In this document: positions 1 through 10,154 of the stretch, piece by piece
Layout of the letters: each line of letters begins with the position of its first letter
How positions within the stretch are numbered: the stretch's first letter is position 1
Source: Paralithodes platypus
Taxonomy: Eukaryota > Arthropoda > Malacostraca > Decapoda > Lithodidae
Direction of reading: 5' to 3'
Length of the DNA: 64,000 nucleotides
Assembly (NCBI GenBank): GCA_032716605.1
Contig: CM064506.1
Coordinates: forward strand, 1,650,493 to 1,714,492
The notes under the pieces: generated by a model
Database searches by the model: none
What the model saw: only the letters and a program-made list of their open reading frames with translations
What the model was told of the DNA's origin: nothing
Position numbers and translations under genes: made by a program

Positions 1-281
1 TGTGCGTGTGTATTCAGGCCTAATGTTATAATAACACGTCTCTTACTCAAACACCCTGATAAAATTTCTGCCTAACTTGTACAGGCTATCCATGTAGTGA
101 ATTGAGGTTGCACTGTTAAAAACTCTAAGGAATAAAACAGGTACCGTATACAAAATCATTGGATATATTGATAGAGCTTTATCTTGTTATCTTTGTGCAA
201 TGGGTTTCTTATTACGGTACCAATATAACTCCATAGAGGAATATTGTTTTGGACACTTTAAACCCTTTGGCATACCTTCTA

Positions 282-617
282 TTAAGGGGAGATATCCACT
301 TGAGGGATTTTTTTCTTGACCCCTTTCTCCCTCATGGTTAGCCCCATTGATTTTGATATTATAAGACGTTAGCCCCATTAGTTTGGCGATTTTAAGAACT
401 TTCGCCCCATTTCTGTCAATTTTAAGATTTTTCGTGCCATTTAGGTGTCGATTTTTTCCTGGCGAGCGATAGCGAGCCTGTAATTTAAAAGGAATCGGCC
501 TTCGGCCGGGACATTTTTCTACCGAAAAATGTAAAAATTTATCTTGAAAGGGGGTTTAGGGGCTGTAATGTTAAGCTTGCCGGAGGTCTAGGGAACTAAC
601 TAAAAACCTCCCCTTAA
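282..617. mobile_element. TTAA-1 MITE, copy 1
   Basis: The element is bounded by TTAA on both sides. Its ends are inverted: it opens TTAAGGGGAG and closes CTCCCCTTAA. The inside repeats 'gccccatt(g/a)' phrases and a CGGCCTTCGGCCGGG hairpin, and has no coding capacity. A second copy with the same order of motifs starts at 724. TTAA duplication with short inverted ends is the signature of piggyBac-type non-autonomous elements; no transposase is seen. Confidence 0.75.
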
Positions 618-1192
618 CCTATTACTTCCGACAGTGTATTCTAGATAACATTGAACGATTTTATTTACTCATTACCGGGGAATCCTTTTCATTATATTCT
701 GGTAACAGACACTTTTATTCAATTTAAGGGGGGGATCTCCACTTGAGGGATTTTTTTCTGGACCCCTATCTCCCTCATGTTTAGCCCCATTGCTTTTGAT
801 ATTATAAAATGTTCGCCCCATTAGTTTAGCGATTTTAAGAACTTTCACCCCATATTAAGACCATTCGTGCCATTCAGGTGTCAATTTTATCCTGGCGAGC
901 GATAGCGAGCCTGTTATTTACGAGGAACCGGCCTTCGGCCGGGACATTTTTCTACCGAAAAATTTACAAATATATCTTGAAAGGGACTCAAGGGGGTGTA
1001 ATTTTAAGCTTGATGGAAGTCTAGGGAACAAACTAAATACCTCCCCTTAATAGGAGAGTCCAGCAATTAACAAGCTTCGAACTATCTTATTTAACGGTTC
1101 ATACTACCATAGAACCTTCTTAAACTGCACGAATTCTAAAACATATAGCTAAATTAAAACTACAAATACGTCGCCGATACAGAATGGGTTAA
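618..1192. mobile_element. TTAA-2 MITE relics hosting TTAA-1 copy 2
   Basis: Both sides of the TTAA-1 element at 724-1050 match the TTAA-2 consensus: a CATTATATTCTGG-like left part, and a right part ending in a CGTCGCCGATACAGAATGGG terminus followed by TTAA. The break falls at a TTAA that intact copies carry inside (compare 48647-48851). This is a nested insertion. A further degraded TTAA-2-like piece lies at 618-675. Confidence 0.65.
724..1050. mobile_element. TTAA-1 MITE, copy 2 (nested in TTAA-2)
   Basis: It opens TTAAGGGGGGG and closes CTCCCCTTAA, so it has the same inverted ends as the copy at 282. Internal order is the same: GACCCCTATCTCC, GCCCCATT phrases, CCTGGCGAGCGATAGCGAGC and the CGGCCTTCGGCCGGG hairpin. 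It is inserted in a TTAA of an older TTAA-2 copy. Confidence 0.75.
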
Positions 1193-1371
1193 GTTAGAAA
1201 GACACATTCTCAATCAAAATGTCAAACACACATTCTCAATTAACCATTTTATCCTATGGTGTATTTATTTAATCAAAGCTACTGTACATTCAGATTATTT
1301 TATTCCGAGGAAAAAGAACATCAGACCTAATCAAACTTCTGGTTAACTACTATAAGCCATTCAGAACGTAA

Positions 1372-1492
1372 AATACCTTGAGGTGGTTTGGCCATGTGGA
1401 GCGTATGGAGAAACCGAGAACGACTAAAAGCAGTGGAAGGGCAGGGAAGGAGAAGCAGACCGAGAATGAGATAGAAGGATGGGGTTGAGAGG
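1372..1492 (+). pseudogene. RTE-like LINE C-terminal fragment
   Basis: The reading LRWFGHVERMEKPRTTK occurs in one frame. It matches the LRWFGHxxRM signature found at the C-terminus of RTE-like non-LTR retrotransposon proteins, which also appears in this window near 13.4, 23.2, 28.4, 29.2 and 45.4 kb. Only about 40 codons remain and a stop follows. It is a dead fragment. Confidence 0.6.
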
Positions 1493-1655
1493 TGGAGTGG
1501 GAGAACCGATGACAATAGAGCATGGAGGTGATTCATTCGTGTCCCCACCTCCTAGGGGATTAAATCGTCTGGCAATACATAGAAAGATAGAACGAAGATA
1601 TAATTATATAGATCTACAATTGGCTATCCACATACTGGAAACTCAAGCTTTGCGC

Positions 1656-1691
<36 letters not shown>

Positions 1692-1751
1692 ATATACAGT
1701 ATATATATATACAGTGTACTGTATATCCTGTATATTATGCCCTTCCCCCAA

Positions 1752-1783
<32 letters not shown>

Positions 1784-1976
1784 CCTCACCGGGACAGAAA
1801 CTATTTTCACCGGTACTTAATGGCACGTTATTCTATAATTACAAACTGCTTGGAATTGACGTAAGCATATTGATGAAATTGGATTGCGAGTTCAATGAGC
1901 TTTCAGTGTTTTCTTGTGAAATATGGTTATATGAACCTTTGTTCTCCAGATACATTATATACTTACTTAACATATA

Positions 1977-2032
<56 letters not shown>
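1656..2032. repeat. (CT)n, (CT)n and (GT)n microsatellites
   Basis: CT tracts lie at about 1657-1690 and 1752-1779, separated by a TA-rich palindromic stretch. A pure GT tract of about 50 bp lies at 1981-2030. Apparent proteins of repeated SL, ER or CV across these tracts are simple-repeat translations. Confidence 0.95.
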
Positions 2033-2034
<2 letters not shown>

Positions 2035-2489
2035 CGCTTGAAAGTTTCACTACTGGTTCACTACTACCTTTGGTATTTTCCGAGTATTTTTTTTTTCTTC
2101 TATATTCCAACTTACTCCCTCTCGGGCATAGGCTGAGAGCCTGAACATTCACCGTTGTACAATGAACAGTGAAGCACGTGAGGTCTTGTTCCAGTCTAGG
2201 GAGTGAGACATGTGAAGCACGTAGAGTACAACGAGCACCTGCCATCTTGCCTTCACATGAGGCACGGTGCTCACTCATGGCCCGAAGCGACCCCATCACT
2301 GAAGCCACCTCGTTCCCGTGCTTCACTGTCTCATCCCCTACACTCGGACTCTCACTCTTACACACACAACGCCACATGTTGAGCAGATAACTCACCAGGC
2401 ATTGCACCCTTATAGCATATTTTGAATATGGGAATATTCATACAGTGCTATTTAATCAGGGAACAATGAGGGTATTTTATTGACGTTTC

Positions 2490-2636
2490 GGTGGGCTTTG
2501 TGGTAATGCACTGATTCTAGGTACAGCACAAATTCCATCCCAATAATATCTTCCCATTGATACATCGGGCTTTGAACCCGGGACCTTTGGATTACCAGGC
2601 CAGTGGCAAGACCACTCCACCACACCTCCCCTACAC
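2490..2636 (-). mobile_element. tRNA-derived SINE
   Basis: On the - strand a tRNA-like head reads GTGTGGTGGAGTGGTC (A-box region) then GGTCCCGGGTTCAAAGCCCG (B-box region), followed by a non-tRNA body. There is no matching acceptor stem, so it is a SINE head and not a tRNA gene. Confidence 0.6.
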
Positions 2637-2647
2637 TAAGTGTACAC

Positions 2648-2845
2648 TTAACCCCTACTGCTCCGGCGACGACTTAATAATTTGAATTCTAGGTATGTTT
2701 ACACGATTTTGTGCAGTTTAATTAGTCTGTAGTACTGTAAAAAGTTAGTGAGATAGTACGAAGACTGTTCATTGCTGGAGACCTTTTTTGAATTGAATAT
2801 AATCGTCTAATAGTAGCCAGAATAGAGTTAAAAGGACGAAACCGG
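2648..2845. mobile_element. TTAA-2 MITE (right end lost)
   Basis: It starts TTAACCCCTACTGCTCCGGC and has the family body (ACGATTTTGTGCAG, AGATAGT, GCTGGAG, AATCGTCTAATAGTAGCCAG, AAAAGGACG). The expected terminal CCGGTACAGAAGGGGTTAA is missing. The sequence passes directly into a CR1-like LINE at about 2845, which probably removed or replaced the end. Confidence 0.65.
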
Positions 2846-3458
2846 TTCATTGGAGAGAGTACAGCGTAGAATGACAAAAATGATCCATAATATTAGAAAT
2901 CTTCCGTATGAAGAAAGGTTGAAGAAATTAGGTTTACATTCGTTAGAGAGACGCAGAGTTAGAGGGGATATGATAGAGGTGTTCAAGTGGGTTAGTGGGA
3001 TTAACAAAGGGGACATGACAAATGTACTAAAACTCAGTGATAGCGAAAGAACTCGTACCAATGGTTTCAAATTAGATAAATTTCGTTTCAGAAAAGATAT
3101 AGGCAAATATTGGTTTGGTAACAGAGTTGTAGATGGGTGGAATGGACTACCAAGTGCTATAGTGGGATCTAAAACTGTAGGGAGCTTTAAGATAAAATTG
3201 GATAAGCATATGGACGAGAAGGGTTGGGTGTGAAGGGGGATCAGCCGGGTTGGGCCAATCAGCGCTCTGCAGACCCCCATAATCCTGCGTTAATCTCTAA
3301 CCGTTTTGGTAAGATGATCCTCAGGGTATTAGAGTGTTGAGCCTATAATTGGGCTTTGTAATTGATTTGGGGTTGTGTGGGACAGGGATCTGCCTTGCTT
3401 AGGCCAATCGGCTTTCTGCAGACTCCCATTTTCTTATGTTCTTATGTTCTTATAAAAG
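2845..3458 (+). pseudogene. CR1-like LINE: ORF2 C-terminus, 3' UTR and tail
   Basis: An open frame to the stop at 3232 reads ERVQRRMTKMIHNIRNLPYE, then LERRRVRGDMIEVFKW, then NRVVDGWNGLPS. This is the conserved tail that follows the reverse transcriptase domain in CR1-like LINEs. The 3' UTR holds a duplicated segment with GGCCAATC and CTGCAGAC. It ends in three GTTCTTAT units (about 3434-3455), like the short 3' repeats of CR1 elements. The copy is strongly 5' truncated: the reverse transcriptase proper is absent. Confidence 0.8.
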
Positions 3459-3624
3459 GGGTAAATAGGCTATACCCAACTACCTCAACAATAAGTGATT
3501 CTCGCTCAAGATTACCATGGTCGCGTGTCACAACCATCTCCACCAACACTCTTTAACTGGCTTCACTCCCATATTATACACCAATGGCCTTTCCGTAATA
3601 CCTCTTCTTTCAGTTCCCTAGACC

Positions 3625-3690
3625 CCCCCCCCCCCCCTTCAGATAAAAACGGCTTCCAATGATCCACTTTCAATGCCCCCCCCCCCCCAA
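3625..3690. repeat. Two poly-C tracts
   Basis: Runs of about 16 and 11 C occur about 35 bp apart, each in similar context. They produce a glycine-rich antisense reading that is not a gene. Confidence 0.85.
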
Positions 3691-3749
3691 ACAACCTAAA
3701 TGTGTACATATTTACGGTAGAAATATGTAGAAATATGTACAGGCTTCTC

Positions 3750-3990
3750 AAAAAAAGAAGGGTCGCTATCGCTCCCCTGGGAAAAAAATCGATACTTAAA
3801 TGAGGCATAACGTCTTATTATCGCCAAGCTAATGGGGCGCAACATCTTAAAATCGCACAAACTAGTGGGGCGCAACGTCTGACTGATGCATAGGACTAGT
3901 CATATAAATCGCCAAGCTAATGGGGCAAAACGTCTTAAGACCGCACAAATTAATGGGGCGATATGTCTCCACTTCGTACCCAACTCGACA
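3750..3990 (-). mobile_element. Degraded TTAA-1-related repeat
   Basis: On the - strand it carries the same GCCCCATTAG..TTTTAAGACG phrases, repeated four times at intervals of about 40-60 bp, and the CTATCGCTCGCC-like motif of TTAA-1. Clear ends are not visible. Confidence 0.5.
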
Positions 3991-4644
3991 AACTAGGTCC
4001 ACTCGGGTATTATTGAAGAACGACCTCTCAGCAATATAGGATTCGCGGAACTTTACATCGATACCTTCTCTCTCTCGCGTCTTCACAGATAATATTTCGA
4101 CTTTATATAGATTACCGATTTCTTCCCATTGTAAACTTAACCCCTTGAGAATTAAGACGCATTTTGAGTCTACTCTGGCTATTACTAGAGGATTTTATTA
4201 TAAATCTATTTAGTCAGACACATTCCCCATTTGTCTATTTTCATTTTTTTTATTTTATTTTTTTATTGCGTGATTCAAAAGGTTAATTGAGATCGATTTT
4301 ACTGCACCCTTATGATTGTCTGTCTGTGTTTGTTTGTCTGCCTTCCTAACTGTGTCTGTCTGTCTGTGTGTCGTCCTTTCTGTCTGCCTGTATGTGTGCC
4401 ATTTTGTCATTATCTGCCTTCCTTCCTGTGTCTGCTTGGCTGTCATCTCTTTCCGTCAGCCAATGTCTACTACGCTTTATAATTTGACTGTATTAATTTC
4501 AGCGACTCTTGAGACTCCAACTGATTGGCTCTTGCGGCCGTGTCCAATGTCTAGTCTTGTAATTATTATCTATTCTTAACAAAGGTTTTAATAATCATGG
4601 TAGCACTAGTCAATCAATTGGAACTATTACCATACAAGTGGGCC

Positions 4645-4866
4645 TTAACCCCTTCTAAACCGGCGACGTCTTTTTAGTTTTATTCGACCTATATTTAGAT
4701 GAGTTTGTGCAGTTGAAGAAGGATCTGTGGTACCGTAGTAAAAAGGGTTAAGTCAGATAGTTCGAAGCCTGTTAATTGTTGGAGGCTCTGTTTAAATTGA
4801 ATAATATCGTATACAAGTAGCCAGATTAAAAATTAAAAAAGACGTCACGGGTACTGAATGGGTTAA
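4645..4866. mobile_element. TTAA-2 MITE
   Basis: It is bounded by TTAA. It opens CCCCTTCTAAACCGGCGACG and closes GACGTCACGGGTACTGAATGG before GGTTAA, so the ends are inverted repeats of about 20 bp with a few changes. It is about 220 bp long and has no coding capacity. Confidence 0.75.
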
Positions 4867-4944
4867 GACTAGGTGACACCGCGTAGTGCTTGGCTAATTC
4901 AAGTTAAGCCTACCTGGTACTAGGTACTAAAAGTACACACAGGG

Positions 4945-5088
4945 TTGGCCTATTGTGGAGCGTGGAAGTTCTGTACGAGATAATATCCTAGGTTCGAATC
5001 CTAAGAGAAACACATGCTTTCCTTTATTTCATTTGGGGGTTATTGGTGTTCTTATCCTTTATTTCATTTGGGGGTTATTGGTGTTAAG
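4945..5088 (+). mobile_element. tRNA-like SINE head with 30-bp duplication
   Basis: A B-box region CCTAGGTTCGAATCC follows an A-box-like TGTGGAGCGTGGAAG segment. After it comes ACATGCTTTCCTTTATTTCA, shared with the SINE at 14.1 kb. A block with TTTGGGGGTTATTGGTGTT is directly duplicated at about 5021-5088. Confidence 0.5.
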
Positions 5089-5716
5089 AAGGATGTTAAT
5101 AATAATATATCTATCAATTACCGGTAATGTATTAAATATTGTGGTAAATTGATCAACTTATACTTTTCCATGTTCACACTGCTCGGTAGAATAGAAACAC
5201 CTGCGTTTTGGACAAGATAACACTTCCGACACAAACTATACTCTAATTACTTTATTTTCATCAGACGGTAAATTGAATCCCTTAGCAGAAAATTTCTCGA
5301 TACCGGTACTTAATGGAAACATACTAAACCACTGTCTCTGCATCATATTGAGACCAAGTTTATATAATTAGCACCATATTTAACTACAAAATCTTCAAAA
5401 TAATAAAAATCTTTATGGGAACTTTGCCATTTACCTCGTTTTTTCTCTCTCCCTCTCTCTCTCTCTGGGTTGTATCCATTCAGCCCCATTCAGCCTAATG
5501 TGTTAAAACATTTAAGTCAGTTGAAAAAAAAAAAAAAACAGGGTAGGCTATAGTAACTGTACCATATGATGAAATAAGCTTGTACAGTGGTCCAAATAAG
5601 TCGTGTCTCCGCTGTTATTGCGTTTTGCTCGTTGTATGCTGTATTATGTCTGTCAGATGTTGAATAGGGTGTGTAAAGATTGGAAACAATTTGTATATCT
5701 CCCTGGAAATGATGAA

Positions 5717-5916
5717 TTAAGGGAGGTGACCTGCTTTTTTTCTCTCCTTCTCTGGCTTGTATCCATTCGGCCCCATTCAGCCTACTGTTTTAAGACGTTT
5801 ATCCCCATCCAGGTGTCGATTTTACCTGGCGAGCGAAAGCTAGCCTGCATTGTATGGAGAAATTCGGTTTCGCCGGATTTTTTTTTTGTATAAATTTAGC
5901 CTGCTGTCAAAAAAAA

Positions 5917-6012
<96 letters not shown>

Positions 6013-6097
6013 TGGCTTGCTACCACTCGCTAGGAAAAAATCGACACCTGGATGGAGATAATAAACAGTAGGCTGAATGGGGCCGAATGGATACAAC

Positions 6098-6134
<37 letters not shown>

Positions 6135-6156
6135 AAAACGAGGTGGGGCCCTTTAA
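5717..6156. mobile_element. TTAA-bounded foldback element around (AT)n
   Basis: TTAA lies at 5717-5720 and 6153-6156. Arms of about 105 bp (about 5745-5852 and 6008-6120) are inverted copies: GGCCCCATTCAGCCTACTGT on the left and its complement on the right. They include the TTAA-1 phrases CCAGGTGTCGATTTT and GGCGAGCG. The loop is an (AT)n tract of nearly 90 bp. The same flanking DNA occurs uninterrupted at 40277-40440 with a single TTAA (40347-40350), which is the empty target site. Confidence 0.85.
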
Positions 6157-6673
6157 TGCTTACATAGTGCTGATACCAATTACTGATCGAAATATACTTG
6201 GTGCCGCGACATCACTTATTTAACCGACTGTACCAAAGGGAGAGGAAGTGGGCCATCGCGGTGCCAGTTTGATGGTAGGAGGGTGTCAGGGGCTGTGATA
6301 TACTGTAGGCTACAACACAAGCAACACAGGTGGCGCCACTTGTGGTACTGTGTTACACAAAGGCGGTCATAACGTACAATGTCACAAGAGATTTGTGACG
6401 AAACAGCATAGTAGGTATCTTCAACGACATAACTTTCATTTACCTAGAATAATATTACGGTATGCAGTCATACGGTAGCCTATAATGTATAATAACTGTA
6501 AATGTGCAGTACATAATGTACCCCACCTACTCTTAACTTCCCCCTGTTAAAAGTGTCAACAGAAAATTGTTGAAATAAAATAGCATGATATATAGTACGC
6601 GTATGGTACGCCCTATACAGTAAAAATAAATAAATAAATACAAATAAATTATATATACCGGTATATGTAAATG

Positions 6674-6741
<68 letters not shown>

Positions 6742-6745
6742 GGTA
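6674..6745. repeat. (AT)n with ACCGGT flanks
   Basis: An AT tract of about 65 bp is flanked by TACCGGTATAT on the left and ATACCGGTATAT on the right, giving a fully palindromic block. A similar smaller block lies at 7505-7575. Confidence 0.9.
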
Positions 6746-6849
6746 TATATTACATTTTCCGAAATTAAATTATTTTGTCCTTAGGTTTCCTATAGAATGT
6801 GTAGTTTTATGAAATTGAGATGGTAACCTCCATAACCCATATTGTACAT

Positions 6850-7219
6850 CAGAGTGAGAACTGAGCAATCTCTGCCATACCCATAGCTTACTCTGACTGT
6901 TCCTTTTACTTATATATTTTCTAGATCTCAAGTGACGGCGTCTCTTCCGTGGATTGACCTCCCAATCTACCAAGATTGGAAGCCAAAGCGTCACATTTTT
7001 CCCTTGCCCCTCAACTTTCTCTTCATAATTGCTGAGGGGCACAGGGCCCTGGGTGGGGCTTTGGTTTCCCGGGCGTTTCCGCACCCTCCTCAGCTCCCCG
7101 CCATGGAGTGGCTTCGGTCACCCAGGCTTTATTGTGGTCGGCGGGTAGGGTTCTGTGGGGGCGCTCGGTTATGGCCTTGGGGCTGTTCGGCCAGGCAGCA
7201 TGGGGAACAACAACAACAA
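6850..7219 (+). mobile_element. RET-C retroposon, 5' truncated
   Basis: It is flanked by the 13-bp duplication CCATATTGTACAT (6837-6849 and 7220-7232) and ends in (AAC)n. It shares its body (TCTAGATCTCAAGTGACGGC, CCTCCCAATCTACCAAG, GGGGCTGTTCGGCCAGGCAG) with copies near 23.6, 24.3, 30.9, 35.3, 37.4, 56.9 and 57.8 kb. Open frames across it are incidental. Confidence 0.85.
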
Positions 7220-7682
7220 CCATATTGTACATATTTTGAAATTAATGTTTTTTACTATAAATAATATAGATAATAGGCCAACTCCAGGATATAATAGACA
7301 CAAATGCTGAGTGGCCGGTTTAACAGTCAGAATACTGTCAGTATCTTATCCTAGCCGATTTTGAGTCAGAAAAAGTTAATCCTTTGGAGTTATTAACGTT
7401 TACAATTAGAATAGGCAAATTAATGCCTATGCATTAAATCCAACATAAATAATGGGAGTTTATGAAGGGATATAAAATTCGAGAAAAATACGGAAAAATT
7501 ATACCGTATATATATATATATACCGGTATACATATATACGGTATATAGCCTATTCCCGGTATATATATATATATTAACATTTTGTCCGTCTTATCATGAT
7601 TTATATGCAGTGTGATTTTACTTTAGCCTATAGCCTAGTTTTTTTGTTTCCAACTGAGGGTAAATCGATTTTTCGGTGACCG

Positions 7683-7858
7683 GTCAACTCAACCAGTAGA
7701 CCATTTCAACCAGTAGCTCTCAACCAGTACCAAATCAACCAATACGGTTAGGTTAGATTAGGTTAGTACTATATTTTGGCACTGGTTTGGTTGGTCTGGG
7801 TTAATTTGGCACTGGTTGAGAGCTACTGGTTAAAATGGTCTACTGGTTGAGATGACAT
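7683..7858. repeat. Inverted repeat of AACCAGTAGACCATTT motifs
   Basis: The left arm (about 7683-7745) carries CAACCAGTAGACCATTT and GTAGCTCTCAACCAG. The right arm (about 7795-7858) is the complement: CTGGTTGAGAGCTAC and AATGGTCTACTGGTTG. The centre contains GGTTAGGTTAG. The same motif returns near 22.9-23.0 kb. Confidence 0.8.
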
Positions 7859-7994
7859 GGAACCGATTTTTCGATACATAGCCTAATGGAAATATATGGA
7901 AATACTACCGGTACCGGTATATCTTTGCATCATATAAATACCAAGTTTTTCAAGTTAACCTATTGCGCTTCAAAAACTTCGTAATAGCGGAGTA

Positions 7995-8174
7995 ATTAAG
8001 GTGAGGACATTGCAATTTACCATCAGCTAAAAATTAAAACTAAATTAAGGTGAGGACATTGCAATTTACCATCAGCTAAAAATTAAAACTAAATTAAGGT
8101 GAGGACATTGCAATTTACCATCAGCTAAAAATTAAAACTAAATTAAGGCGAGGACATTGCAATTTACCATCAGC
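7995..8174. repeat. 49-bp tandem repeat
   Basis: GTGAGGACATTGCAATTTAC begins at 8001, 8050 and 8099, and with one change at 8148, so the period is exactly 49 bp. There are three full units and a partial fourth. Units are nearly identical, so the expansion is recent. Confidence 0.95.
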
Positions 8175-8507
8175 TGAACATAAACAGACTTATAGCCTAG
8201 TAGCGCGCACTTTAGTTAGGTAATATAGATGCCGATTTCAATAAGTCGTGGGATGATGGGGGTGAGGGGGCAAAGCTCTCCCCTCAACCCATCCAGTATC
8301 CCAAGTTAATTTTTTGTTTTAAACTCTAAAAATTAGGCTAACCTACATAGGCTAGGCTACGCCTGAATGTTTTTCAGATCGTTGGATGGGCTAATGGGGA
8401 AAAACATTTTCCGGGGATTGTAACTAATTTCAACTACTGTATAGCCTAATGATGGTAAAACTACCGAAAAGAAAACCATGGGAAAATTAGTGGTAGTGGC
8501 GGTAACA

Positions 8508-8768
8508 AAACCCTTTAGGGTCAATATTTAAGAGCCGCACCACAGCTGGGATCTCATTTATAATGGTAGTTTTGGGTTCCTATAATTGTATGCTTCATTG
8601 CTATAGCCTATATATTTTTTTTTATCCACCGGAAAACAAATCTTGGCTTTAGGCCTATTTATTTATTTTTATTTTTTTGCATTAACCTAACCAAAAAACC
8701 TAACCTAACCTAAATGTATTTGGGGGCTATTAGGTTAGGTTAATGCTAAAAATAAATAAAGGGACAAA
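8508..8768. mobile_element. FB-2 foldback element, single arm plus centre
   Basis: It shares with 15058-15465 the order GGTCAATATTTA, CACCACAGCTGGGATCTCAT, GGTAGTTTTGGGTTCCTA, TTTATCCACCGGAAAA and TTGCATTAACCTAACC. Then comes a small palindrome of TTAGG units around ATGTATTTGGGGGCT. The opposite long arm is missing. Confidence 0.7.
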
Positions 8769-9004
8769 TTGGATTTTCGGTCACGTACGGGATATAACGT
8801 TCTAAATATGTACTATAGCTTTGCCATAGAGTATTAGTCATCGCAATAAATGTCTTTACCGCTGCATATTAAATTAGTTTTCCTTAGACTTTGTGGGTTA
8901 AATAAGAGTGGAAGGAAAAATGGCGGCCATCTTGGATCAGCTGAGCACTAATATTTTTCACTTTTTTTACTGTATTTTTAGTATTTTGTCATATTCTATA
9001 TCAA

Positions 9005-9066
9005 TGCTAACCCAGCGGGGGTCTGGGGGCAGCAGCCCCCAGGTTAGGTTAGGTTAGGTTAGGGTA
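9005..9066. repeat. G-rich hairpin with (TTAGG)n
   Basis: GGGGGCAGCAGCCCCC is a perfect 16-base palindrome. It is preceded by CCAGCGGGGGTCTGG and followed by four TTAGG-type units. The module recurs at 15553, 52739 and 52865. Confidence 0.8.
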
Positions 9067-9646
9067 ATGACAAAATATGGTTTTATGGGGCATGTTTTAA
9101 TATTGCAAAATAATGGGTACCGGTAGGCTAAAAGTGAATTTGCAGAAGGAAAAACATCTTAAAAAACGCTAATCAATGAAGGAACTGATGAGAAAAAGGA
9201 TTATGATACAAAAAACAGATACGTGACCGAAAATCCAATTTGACCAAATATAGCCAAGAAAATAAATATGGACCCAATTTAGCCTGCCCAACACCCGGCC
9301 GCCGCCGTGGGATACAAATATACAAACGTGGGCTGAGGGGGACTTTGCCCCCCTCGCCCTTCATGACTTATTGTCATCATCATAGCCTATATATTACCAG
9401 CAGGGGGCAAATAACAGCTGGCCGTGGGATAAGTTTGTAATAAAAAATCAGTCAAATTAGACGCGAATGTAGGCCTAACTGCGAGCGTGCAACTAGGATA
9501 TGTAAACAAAGCGGACTAACACAAACCTTACCAAAATAAATATGCCTAGGCTTGGCTAACTTAAAAACTCAAAACTCGGGCATCTCCTAGATTTTTACCG
9601 CATTTCGCTCATGCGGCTCAGCAAACCGAACCGAACCTCCACTTAC

Positions 9647-9751
9647 CTTGATATTAGATGACGAAGCCTCCGGTGAATCAGCCTTCGTCACCGCACAATG
9701 GAGAGCTTTGCTGGCTTTCCCACCCTCCGCCAGCATCAGCATGTCCGTCAT
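9647..9751 (-). CDS. Candidate first coding exon, unknown protein
   Basis: On the - strand an ATG in good context (GACGCCATGA) opens 35 codons: MTDMLMLAEGGKASKALH, then CAVTKADSPEASSSNIK. It ends exactly at AAG followed by a consensus donor gtaagt (9646-9641). The stretch is GC-richer than its surroundings and shows none of the repeats seen elsewhere. I do not recognise the protein, and no second exon is identified downstream on the - strand. It could be chance: codon content and a good donor are the only support. Confidence 0.35.
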
Positions 9752-10154
9752 GGCGTCTTGGAGAAGGAATGGAGGCAGCGAATGGGAGAGAAAGCACTCG
9801 GAAAGCAAGCACGTGGGATTTGTTGTGGCAGACCAAGTGCGGACGTCTTCCCTCCGCCGAATCTGATTGCAAACTAAAGCTCTGAACCACAAGTCCACAA
9901 CCACCTGTTCCTGCGTTTTCTGAGTTCGCGAATGTGCGTGTGTATGACCGTGCTTTGTGCATATTGTGCATGTCCATTTATTATTGTATAGGCACTGTGA
10001 ATGGCTGGTGTATACATGTTCTTAGAAATAGCCTGCATTGAAGGAAAACTTCGCTTTGTCTCAATGCCTCCGCCATGCTTGTTGTTGGCTTGTTCACGTG
10101 ACCTGTCCCTGTCAGCTGTCACTTTTCCTCCTTTTTGTACCATCTTCTTCAAAT

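Noticed and set aside
5850..6096. Tyr-Ile repeat proteins on both strands
   Set aside because: Translation of the (AT)n loop of the foldback element.
6932..7264. 110-codon frame (MTASLPWIDLPIYQDW...) as a gene
   Set aside because: The frame recurs with stops and shifts in every RET-C copy; it is a by-product of the GC-rich retroposon body.
7995..8174. CRISPR-like regular repeat
   Set aside because: The 49-bp unit repeats as a whole with no variable spacers; the genome is eukaryotic.
9040..9062. Telomere or subtelomere
   Set aside because: Only four to five TTAGG units, repeated in several dispersed modules; no long array and no directionality toward an end.
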